From NCBI GenBank assembly GCA_036501145.1, contig DASYAV010000179.1, positions 124,001-188,000 of the forward strand: a DNA stretch of 64,000 bases. Reading direction: 5' to 3'. The notes beneath the pieces are model-generated. The model ran no database searches, was not told the origin of the DNA, and saw nothing but the letters and a program-made list of their open reading frames with translations. Source of the stretch: PALSA-505 sp036501145 (GTDB lineage: Bacteria > Actinomycetota > Actinomycetes > Streptosporangiales > Streptosporangiaceae). Both the position numbers and the translations under genes were made by a program. This document shows, piece after piece, positions 8,658 to 15,349 of the stretch. Every line of letters begins with the position of its first letter. Position 1 is the stretch's first letter.

Positions 8658-9851
8658 TCAGTGCGGGCGGCGCGCCCGCCCGGTGCGAGCTTGCCGGCCA
8701 TGCGCCGTGGCCGCCTGGTAGCAGGCGGCGCCGGGGCAGATCACCTTGGTGGCGTACCTCGCCCGGCTCGCGCTGTACACGACCGGCTCGCGGCCGTACC
8801 GGCGGTGGGCGATGCTGGCCCAGTCGGCCAGGCCCTCCCAGAAGGCCAGTTCGTCGGCCTGGGTCAGATCCGCCTCGATGGCCGAACGTTCGAGATAGCC
8901 GAGTTCGCCGGGTCCGCCGTGCCAGGCCATCTGCCGGTGCCCGGCCAGAGCCACGCGATCGGCCAGGACGGCGGGACCGGCCAGGACGGCGGGACCGGCC
9001 AGGGCGGCGGGACCGGCCAGGGCCGCGGGACCGGTCAGGGCGGCGGGACCGGCCAGGGCGGCCGGCTGGGCCTGCGCGGCGAGGCCGGCCCGCGGTGCGG
9101 CCCGCCAGCGCAGCATCAGCGCGGCCAGAGCGCGGAAGAACGCCTCGGCCGTGGCGCTCGCCGCCAGCCGGCCGGCCGCGATGCCGACGGTCGTTCCCCC
9201 ATCGCCGAAGGCCACAAGCGCGATCTGGAAGTCGCTCCCCGGCAGCACGAACGCCGCCACCCGCAACCCCATGGCCATCGCCGAGCAGAGCGCTGCTGGC
9301 TTGATGATCCGCGGGAGCTGCCTGGTCACCCGCAGCAGCGGGATATGCGGATGTCCCCACCACCGGGTCACCAGGTCGTGCGCGAGCACGTCAGCGATCG
9401 CCGACGAAACCATGTCTGACGGATCCTCGACCACGCCGACAACGGCCGCGCCCGGCTGGCCGGGCCGCCGGCGCGGCCACACCGCCTCGGCCGGCACGGG
9501 GCAGTGCTCACCGCTCAGCAGGCCCATCGCGGTGGCGCGCCGCCCGTCTCCGGCGGGTGGCCCCGCCAGGCTGAGCCGGTGTCCGCGCCCGGTGTCGGCC
9601 GGCGAGGGGGCGCCGGGCGCGGCGAACCATCCGCCGGCATCGTGCTGCAGGTCGTCCAGGGCGGTGGCCCGCAACTCGGCCCGCGCCCTGGCGTCCTCGG
9701 CCGCGAACGCGGCGCTGACCACGACTCCGCCGCCGGGCCGTTCCGCCGCCGCGAGGTGCACCGTGCCGTCGAGACAGTCGGCGACTCCGTGCTGCTGAAC
9801 CCGTGACCAGGAGCGTTCACAATGCAGCGACCACCGCGGGATGCTCTCCAT
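8658..9851 (-). CDS. Divergent YcaO-like protein, 397 aa
   Basis: I tentatively read this as a YcaO-fold protein related to azoline-forming cyclodehydratases. The segment at about 149-250 (VLAHDLVTRWW, then LRVAAFVLPGSDFQIALVAFGDG and GRLAASATAEAFFRAL) follows the YcaO layout. The C-terminal KVICPGAACYQ resembles the family's terminal PG motif. The acidic ATP/Mg residues expected in the ExxERD element look replaced (ADVLAHD), so catalysis is doubtful. A low-complexity insertion of Ala-Leu-Ala-Gly-Pro repeats occurs near residues 262-300. ATG 9851 starts nine bases after the upstream mycothiol-fold gene ends, so the two form one operon. It could be an unrelated family that I am over-reading. 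Confidence 0.4.
   Translation of the reverse strand: MESIPRWSLHCERSWSRVQQHGVADCLDGTVHLAAAERPGGGVVVSAAFAAEDARARAELRATALDDLQHDAGGWFAAPGAPSPADTGRGHRLSLAGPPAGDGRRATAMGLLSGEHCPVPAEAVWPRRRPGQPGAAVVGVVEDPSDMVSSAIADVLAHDLVTRWWGHPHIPLLRVTRQLPRIIKPAALCSAMAMGLRVAAFVLPGSDFQIALVAFGDGGTTVGIAAGRLAASATAEAFFRALAALMLRWRAAPRAGLAAQAQPAALAGPAALTGPAALAGPAALAGPAVLAGPAVLADRVALAGHRQMAWHGGPGELGYLERSAIEADLTQADELAFWEGLADWASIAHRRYGREPVVYSASRARYATKVICPGAACYQAATAHGRQARTGRARRPH
8961..9068. repeat. 18-bp tandem repeat, five good copies plus a degenerate sixth
   Basis: Units of 18 bp with consensus GGCCAGGRCGGCGGGACC start at 8961, 8979, 8997, 9015 and 9033; a degenerate unit follows at 9051. The period is a multiple of three, so on the minus strand they add hexapeptide copies to the YcaO-like protein without breaking its frame. 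The first two units are identical, which suggests recent expansion. Confidence 0.9.
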
Positions 9852-9860
9852 CGGCCGGGC

Positions 9861-10667
9861 TTACGCGGCGGACGGACGGGCGAACTGCCCCGGGGCCCGG
9901 CCGGGCCCCGGTGAGCCGCGGTAGGCCTGCGCGATATCCAGCCAGCGGTCGGCTTCCGGGCCGCTGGCGGTGAGCGCGAGGTCATCGCGATGCCGCCGTC
10001 TGGTCGCCAGCAGGCAGAAGTCGGCCGCGGGGCCGGATACCCGCTCGGCCGCCTCGCGGCGGCCAGCCGTCCAGCGCGCCCCGGACGGCGCGACCAGGTC
10101 GAACCGGAGCCCGCCGTCCGGCGGGGCCAGGCGGCGCACCAGGTAACCGAAGTCCCAGTTGCCGATGGCGAACCTGACCACATGGCGGATCAGGTCGGTA
10201 TGCTGCCGCTCCACGCCGAGCGCGTCGGCGATGTCCTGGCCGTGCGCGAACAGTTCCATGATTCCCGCGCTGGCCAGCATGCCGGCCGGCAGCGGCCGGG
10301 AGAGCCAGGGCAGCGGGAGACCGGGCGGCAGCGCGCTCAGCGCCTCGGCGCCCGCGGTGCGCGCCGCCCGCCAGCGGATGAGAAGCTCGTGCGGCGGGCT
10401 GTCCAGGAAGGGCGCGAGCAGGCCCCGCAGGGCGCTGTCGAAATCCTTGGGCGCGCCGGCCGTCTGCGCGCGGAACAGTGCCGGGTCAGCGGCGGCGGCC
10501 GCCGCCAGCTGTGCCGTCGAGGCCAGGTGCGCGATCTGGTGGGTGATGGTCCACCCCGGGGCCGGCGTAGCCAGCCGCCACTGAGCCGGCTCAAGCCCGG
10601 CCACCAGATCGTCCAGCGCCTGGCCCTCGGTGACCAGGTCGGCGTAGACACCGCGGTCCATGTTCAT
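9861..10667 (-). CDS. TIGR03084-type mycothiol-fold (DinB/MDMPI) protein, 268 aa
   Basis: A paralogue of the protein at 5848-6762, sharing PTPAPGW.HQIAHLAS, MELFAHGQDIADALG, LLATRRRHRDDLAL and DIAQAYRGSPGPGR in the same order. The start ATG 10667 (MNMDRGVYADL) matches the beginning of family homology. It heads the minus-strand unit with the YcaO-like protein, the 30-codon ORF and the TIGR03086 protein. The likely His ligands (HQIAH, HGQD) are intact, so it is probably functional. Metal- and thiol-dependent transfer or isomerisation chemistry is expected from the fold. The substrate is unknown. Confidence 0.75.
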   Translation of the reverse strand: MNMDRGVYADLVTEGQALDDLVAGLEPAQWRLATPAPGWTITHQIAHLASTAQLAAAAAADPALFRAQTAGAPKDFDSALRGLLAPFLDSPPHELLIRWRAARTAGAEALSALPPGLPLPWLSRPLPAGMLASAGIMELFAHGQDIADALGVERQHTDLIRHVVRFAIGNWDFGYLVRRLAPPDGGLRFDLVAPSGARWTAGRREAAERVSGPAADFCLLATRRRHRDDLALTASGPEADRWLDIAQAYRGSPGPGRAPGQFARPSAA

Positions 10668-10855
10668 CGGTTCTCCATAGGGTTCGCCTCCGGCCTCCTC
10701 CCACTGAACCCCCGAGCAGCGCGCCTGGCACCTCTTGTCATGCGGTGTCGTCCTGCGGTGCCGCTGACCAAATCCGGCCAGCGCGCCGAGACCGTCAAGT
10801 ACTTCAGACCGCCGGAGTCGGGCCGGCCCGGTCCAGCCAGCTGCCCGGCCGCCGG

Positions 10856-12088
10856 TTACTCGACGCCGAATTCGGCCTTCGCGAGTTCCCGGTTGGCCAG
10901 CGAGCCGAGGAACACCGCGAGGCCGGCGTGGCTGTGCAGCATCGACATGTCACGCCAGACCCGCTCGATGCGCTGCCCGTGCCGGGCCGAGCTGGAGCCT
11001 GCGGTGGGGAACAGCTGGCCCTCGACCGCGCGCCAGCAAAGCCGCACCGCCTCCCGGCTGATCATGGCGAGCTGCAGCTCCCGTTTCTTGGTGAAGCTGG
11101 CCGGCCCGGCGGCGCAGGCGTCGTGCCACTGCTGGACGGCGTTCATCAGCGCGGCTTCCGCGGCGGAGATCATCCCCAGCGCCTCGCCGTAGCAGAACTG
11201 GTAGTCGGGATCGGCAACCCGGGGCACGAAGGGCAGGAACACCGTGATCCGGTTCCGCATCAGCTCCGCGTAGGCGTCCAGCGCCCCCTTCGCCATGCCC
11301 ACGGCCAGCGCGCCGAGCTCGAGTTGCATGAAGCTGAGCTGGCCGCCGCCATACTCGGGATTGTCGTGCAGCAGGTGGCCCGGGGTCTCGTCGGTGACCG
11401 CGGCCAGGCTCATGTGCGTCCCGAGGGTGAAGTGGTCGGGGACGAACTCGCCGGTGACCGTGATGCTCTGCGAGCCGCTGCCGCGCAGCCCGAGCTGGTC
11501 TCCCCAGTCGTCCTCTATCCGCCACTGGCCGCGCGGCATGATGAACAGCATCGGGGCCGGCGGCCCGCCCCCCTGGGACACCAGCGTGTGGCCGAGGAAA
11601 TGCGTGGCGTAGGGCGCTCCCGAGCAGTACCGCCAGGTTCCGCTGAGCACCCAGCCGCCGTCGGCGCGTTCGGCGGTGCCAGCCGGGCCGATCACGGCCG
11701 GGCAGACGAAGTCCCCGGCCCTGAACAGCTCGTCCTGCGCCCGCTCGCCGAACAGCGTGGCCACCGGCAGGGCGTGCGCGGCCCCGAATACATACATCCA
11801 TGCGGTGGACGGGCAGCCACGGGCCAGCGCCATGCCTACCTGGATGAACGTCTCCGCGCCGAACTCGTAGCCGCCGAACCGGCGGGGGACCAGTATCCGG
11901 TAGAAACCGGCCCGGGTGAACTGCTCGTGCGTGTCCGGCGCGTACTGGTGCCGCCGCTCCGTTTCGGCCTGCAGGTCGATCAGCGAGGACGCGATCTCCT
12001 CTGCCCGCAGGATCACCCTGGCGGGGGTCAGATCCTGCTCCGGCGGCGCGGGGAACGCGGGTTCGCCGACGCTGCTGAGGGCCGTCAT
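10856..12088 (-). CDS. Acyl-CoA-dehydrogenase-fold flavin monooxygenase (HsaA/HpaB C2-like), 410 aa
   Basis: A group D flavin-dependent monooxygenase that uses reduced flavin delivered by a partner reductase. Recognisable segments are FTRAGFYRILVPRRFGGYEFG, the mid-domain GGWVLSGTWRYCSGAPYATHFLG, and DDWGDQLGLRGSGSQSITVTGEFVP. The C-terminal helical domain runs from about residue 230 to 400. ATG 12088 has a GAGGAG site upstream. A flavin reductase is encoded in the nearby PKS operon (18397-18984), a natural partner. The gene is divergent from the SARP gene across an AT-rich 270-bp region and is probably a target of that activator. A role as an oxygenase tailoring enediyne or side-chain intermediates is an inference. 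Confidence 0.8.
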   Translation of the reverse strand: MTALSSVGEPAFPAPPEQDLTPARVILRAEEIASSLIDLQAETERRHQYAPDTHEQFTRAGFYRILVPRRFGGYEFGAETFIQVGMALARGCPSTAWMYVFGAAHALPVATLFGERAQDELFRAGDFVCPAVIGPAGTAERADGGWVLSGTWRYCSGAPYATHFLGHTLVSQGGGPPAPMLFIMPRGQWRIEDDWGDQLGLRGSGSQSITVTGEFVPDHFTLGTHMSLAAVTDETPGHLLHDNPEYGGGQLSFMQLELGALAVGMAKGALDAYAELMRNRITVFLPFVPRVADPDYQFCYGEALGMISAAEAALMNAVQQWHDACAAGPASFTKKRELQLAMISREAVRLCWRAVEGQLFPTAGSSSARHGQRIERVWRDMSMLHSHAGLAVFLGSLANRELAKAEFGVE

Positions 12089-12360
12089 CGTTGTGCAACT
12101 CCTCTGCTCGGTCCGGATGGATTGCACCGGCTAATACCGGAATCCAGAATCTTCCTCGCAATGATTAACGCGGGGGCAGATTATGCGCATCTTCTCTATT
12201 GCTGCGTCGGCCAATACAGGTAATTGGATCATATGTACCGTGCGTCGCATTTTACAATTATGAGTATTTCACCATGTGACTCATGACTGGCTCACTAGCA
12301 TCGGCTATCTGGCTCGGCGCATGCTCAGGTATCAGCGGGGTCCTACCTGAGAGGTGCTTG
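12089..12360. promoter_or_regulatory. AT-rich divergent regulatory region between monooxygenase and SARP gene
   Basis: This 272-bp gap is clearly more AT-rich than its surroundings, with stretches such as TTTTACAATTATGAG near 12251-12265. TACAAT at 12253-12258 could serve as a -10 element for the plus-strand SARP gene. Two related elements, ATTGC followed by CGGCTAAT or CGGCCAAT (about 12120-12134 and 12199-12216), occur in the same orientation and are candidate activator sites. This is unproven. Confidence 0.45.
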
Positions 12361-13281
12361 ATGACCGGGAACGCGATGAGCCACGAGCCTGGCGGGCTTG
12401 ATATCCGGCTGCTCGGCTCCCTGTCGGTGAGCCTGAACCACCGGCCGGTCACGCCGAGCGCCGCGAAGCAGCGCCAGATCCTGGCCCTGCTCGCGCTGAA
12501 CGCGGGCCGGGTCGCCACCGTGTCGACGCTGGTCGAAGAGCTCTGGGGGGACCACCCGCCGCGCAGCTGGCCCACGACCTTGCAGACGTACATCCTGCAG
12601 CTGCGGAACAGGCTGGCCGCGGCCGCCGGGGCGCCTGCCCGTGACGCGCGGCGGATCATCGCCACCCGGCACGGCGGCTACCTGCTGGAGGCGCCCGTGT
12701 GCCGCAGCGACGTCGGGGAGTTCAAGCGCCTGGCCCGGGACGGCCGGGAGGTCGCGGAGGCCGGGGATCACCGCGGCACCTCGGATCTGCTCGGCCGCGC
12801 GCTGGCGCTGTGGAGCGGGCCGGCGCTCGTGGATGTGCGTACCGGAAGGATTCTGGAACTCGAGGCGACCTCGCTGGAGGAAACACGGCTCGGCGTGCTG
12901 GAGCGCCGGCTTGAAGCCGATCTCGCGCTCGGGCGTCACGCAGACGTGCTGGGCGAGCTGACCAAGCTGACCGCCAGGAACCCGATGAATGAAAACTTCT
13001 GCGGGCTGCTGATGACCGCGCTGTACCGGTCCGGTCATGCCGGGCGGTCCCTGGAAGCGTTCCAGCGCCTGCGCACCCTGCTCCGCAATGACCTGGGCAT
13101 CGAACCAGGGCCGCGGTTGCAGCGGCTGCAGCGGGCGGTCTTGTCCGGCGATCCGCACCTGCACACCGGGCCGCTGCCGGCGCCGGCCGCGGACACGCGG
13201 GCGGGAGCCGACAGACGCGGCGGCGTGGCCCGGCAAAGACCGCCGCTGCCGCAGCACGGGCGGTCCGTCCGGGCTTCATGA
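12361..13281 (+). CDS. SARP-family (BTAD) pathway activator, 306 aa
   Basis: A Streptomyces antibiotic regulatory protein. The N-terminal OmpR-like winged helix (about 12-105) includes IRLLGSLSVSL, SAAKQRQILALLALNAGRVATVSTLVEELWGD and TLQTYILQLRNRL. The bacterial transcriptional activation domain (about 110-260) ends with HAGRSLEAFQRLRTLLRNDLGIEPGPRLQRLQRAVLSGD. ATG 12361 follows GAGAGGT. SARPs generally bind direct repeats and switch on one biosynthetic cluster, so this is the best candidate for the enediyne cluster activator. It is followed by a two-component pair on the same strand. The C-terminal 40 residues are low complexity. Confidence 0.92.
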   Translation: MTGNAMSHEPGGLDIRLLGSLSVSLNHRPVTPSAAKQRQILALLALNAGRVATVSTLVEELWGDHPPRSWPTTLQTYILQLRNRLAAAAGAPARDARRIIATRHGGYLLEAPVCRSDVGEFKRLARDGREVAEAGDHRGTSDLLGRALALWSGPALVDVRTGRILELEATSLEETRLGVLERRLEADLALGRHADVLGELTKLTARNPMNENFCGLLMTALYRSGHAGRSLEAFQRLRTLLRNDLGIEPGPRLQRLQRAVLSGDPHLHTGPLPAPAADTRAGADRRGGVARQRPPLPQHGRSVRAS

Positions 13282-13410
13282 GCCTAAGAAATCCACCCGC
13301 ATTATTTAAGTACATTTAATTATTATTAAAGGTGATTTGTATACTCTTAGAGCAAAATGCGGTTACTGTGCGCGCACACACAGCCCAGCAAATCGTGGAG
13401 GTCCCCCGGC
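13282..13410. promoter_or_regulatory. AT-rich promoter region upstream of the sensor kinase
   Basis: The segment around 13290-13350 is strongly AT-rich (for example ATTTAATTATTATTAAAGG), in contrast to the high-GC genes on both sides. It separates the SARP stop from the kinase GGAGG ribosome site near 13398 and probably carries the kinase/regulator promoter. Confidence 0.4.
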
Positions 13411-14646
13411 ATGCCCGAACGCTGCGTCGTTACCCCAGATTGGCTATCGACCTGGCCCAGGTCGGCTCCTTGCGGAGCCCAGACGCCGACCGACCGGGCC
13501 ACAGAGGCTCCCGCTGCGAACGAGGGCGTTAGCGCCGGCCCGCGTCTTGCCCGGGCCATTCTGATGATCGTCCTGTGTGGCTTCCTAGCCGTGACCATCA
13601 TCGGCGTGCTGACCTCACCGGCCGCGTCCTACGGTTTTGACCTGCTGATATGCCTGATTTCCAGTGCCCTGCTGCTCGCCTTGCAGGCGCATATCTGCTC
13701 CGCGGCGGCGGCGCAATGGCCGCCCGGGCGGCGGCGGGTGATGCTGCTCGCGCAGGCTCTGGCGACCTATCTTCCGCTGCTCATGCTGGGCAAGGAATGG
13801 AACGGCGGCATGGCCGGGTTCCTGGCCGGGTCGGTACTGCTGCTGATGTCCGGCTGGCGGGCATGGGCGCTGTTCGCGGCGGTCGTCGCGAGCGTGCTGG
13901 TGGCCTCGCTCATTCTCGGGCTCGGCAGCTACTACGCCGCCTACCTCGTGATGTTCACCCTGAACACGGGCCTGGTGGTCTTCGCGCTGACCCGGCTGGC
14001 GCTGACCAATGGATGCGTCCCTGGCGCACGCTGTGACGCCGGGGACCTGGCCATCGTCAAAGAGCGGATGCGCTTCGCCAGGGACCTGCACGATCTGCTC
14101 GGCTACAGCCTGTGCTCTATCACCTTGAAGGCCGAGCTGGCCAGGCGGGTGATGGCCGACCAGCCGGGGCAGGCCAGGGCAGAGATCGCCGACATCGTCG
14201 ACACCGCCCGCCAGTCCCTGGCCGATGTCCGCCTGCTGTCGAGCAGCTACCGCAGCTTCTCTCTCACGAAGGAGGCGAACTCGGTGGCCTCCCTGCTGTC
14301 CGCCCGCGGCATCGAGGCCAGGGTCGAGCTTCGCTGCGGGCCGCTGGACGAAACGGTGGACACGGTGCTCGCGACCGTGCTGCGCGAGGCCGTGACGAAC
14401 GCGCTGCGGCACAGCTCGGCCCGTACCTGCTCGGTCGAGGCATGCCAGTACGGCGAGACGGTCCAGCTGCGGGTGTCCAACGATGGCGTGCAGGGCGTGG
14501 ACCCGGCCGGCTGTGCCGGGAGCGGCCTGGAGAACCTGGCCGTGCGGCTCGAGGCGATCGGTGGGCGGCTGACGGCAGGGGTAACGAACCACGGCTGGTT
14601 CAGCGTGCTCGCGGAGGCACCGGGCACGGCTGACCGCGACCGCTGA
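13411..14646 (+). CDS. NarL/DesK-type sensor histidine kinase, 411 aa
   Basis: A membrane sensor kinase. Hydrophobic segments cover roughly residues 48-190 and form about five or six membrane helices (for example ILMIVLCGFLAVTIIGVL and AAYLVMFTLNTGLVVFAL). The dimerisation motif FARDLHDLLGYSLCSITLKAEL places the phosphorylated His at residue 227. The ATPase N-box is LREAVTNALRHSSA and the G-box region is GSGLENLAVRLEAIGG. ATG 13411 has GGAGG 10 bp upstream; the open frame extends further back without homology. It pairs with the response regulator at 14735 and may feed a signal into the SARP/enediyne cluster. The ligand is unknown. Confidence 0.88.
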   Translation: MPERCVVTPDWLSTWPRSAPCGAQTPTDRATEAPAANEGVSAGPRLARAILMIVLCGFLAVTIIGVLTSPAASYGFDLLICLISSALLLALQAHICSAAAAQWPPGRRRVMLLAQALATYLPLLMLGKEWNGGMAGFLAGSVLLLMSGWRAWALFAAVVASVLVASLILGLGSYYAAYLVMFTLNTGLVVFALTRLALTNGCVPGARCDAGDLAIVKERMRFARDLHDLLGYSLCSITLKAELARRVMADQPGQARAEIADIVDTARQSLADVRLLSSSYRSFSLTKEANSVASLLSARGIEARVELRCGPLDETVDTVLATVLREAVTNALRHSSARTCSVEACQYGETVQLRVSNDGVQGVDPAGCAGSGLENLAVRLEAIGGRLTAGVTNHGWFSVLAEAPGTADRDR

Positions 14647-14723
14647 GCTGGCTCGGCGGAGGCGAATGCCGGGCGCATGACGGAGACATAATGCTGGCGA
14701 ACCTGATGATCTCCAGGAGGGGC

Positions 14724-14747
14724 GTGAAGAGGCGTTGCTATCACTGA
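14724..14747 (+). promoter_or_regulatory. Seven-codon leader ORF at the response regulator start
   Basis: An AGGAGG at 14715-14720 is ideally spaced for the GTG at 14724, but that frame encodes only seven residues (MKRRCYH) before a TGA at 14745-14747. The stop lies two bases before an in-frame GTG (14750) of the response regulator. This could be a coupling leader, or a one-base indel in what was once the true start. Confidence 0.4.
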
Positions 14748-15349
14748 AAGTGCTGCTCGCAGAGGACGTCGCGATGGTGCGTGGGGCATTAGTGGCCCTG
14801 ATCGAGCTGGAACCCGACCTGAGCGTCGTTGCCGATGTGGAGCGTGGCGACGACATAGTTCCTGCCGCACTGATCCACCAGCCCGACGTCGCAATCATCG
14901 ACATCGCGCTGCCCGGGCTCGACGGGCTCAGCGCGGCAGCGCTGATGCACCAGAAGGTGCCCTCATGCAAGTCGCTGATCCTGACCAGCCTCGGCCGGGC
15001 TGGCACCCTCCGGCGGGCGCTGTCCGCACACGTCTCCGGGTACATGCTCAAGGACAGCCCGCCGGAGCAGCTCGCGATGGCGATCCGCAATGTCGCCGCC
15101 GGGCGCAAGGTCATCGACTCCCAGCTCGCGATGTCCACCTGGGAAGGCGGCCAGGACCCGCTGTCCAGGCGGGAGCGCCAGGTGCTGCGGATGGCGGCGA
15201 GCGGCGCCGAGGCCGATGAGATCGCGGACGGCCTGTGCCTGTCGGTCGGGACGGTGCGCAACTATCTGACGGCCATCGTGGGCAAGCTCAACGCCCGCAA
15301 CCGGATCGATGCGATCAGGGCCGCCTACGACGCCGGCTGGCTGCCCTGA
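14735..15349 (+). CDS. NarL/FixJ-type response regulator, 204 aa
   Basis: A two-domain response regulator. The receiver domain (about 1-125) begins KVLLAEDVAMVRGALVAL, with the acidic pair near residues 10-11 and the phosphorylated Asp at 56 in AIIDIALPGLDG. The conserved Lys is in GYMLKDSPP. The C-terminal LuxR helix-turn-helix (about 140-200) reads LSRREROVL-like sequence followed by ADGLCLSVGTVRNYLTAIVGKL. The TTG at 14735 is the longest start consistent with family length; GTG 14750 is a shorter option, and the strongest ribosome site serves a different frame. It is the cognate partner of the kinase ending 88 bp upstream. Its TGA directly abuts the stop of the convergent carboxyltransferase gene. 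Confidence 0.88.
   Translation: MLSLKVLLAEDVAMVRGALVALIELEPDLSVVADVERGDDIVPAALIHQPDVAIIDIALPGLDGLSAAALMHQKVPSCKSLILTSLGRAGTLRRALSAHVSGYMLKDSPPEQLAMAIRNVAAGRKVIDSQLAMSTWEGGQDPLSRRERQVLRMAASGAEADEIADGLCLSVGTVRNYLTAIVGKLNARNRIDAIRAAYDAGWLP

Noticed and set aside
8961..9068. Possible CRISPR array
   Set aside because: The 18-bp units are directly adjacent without spacers, are in frame inside a gene, and no cas genes are present.
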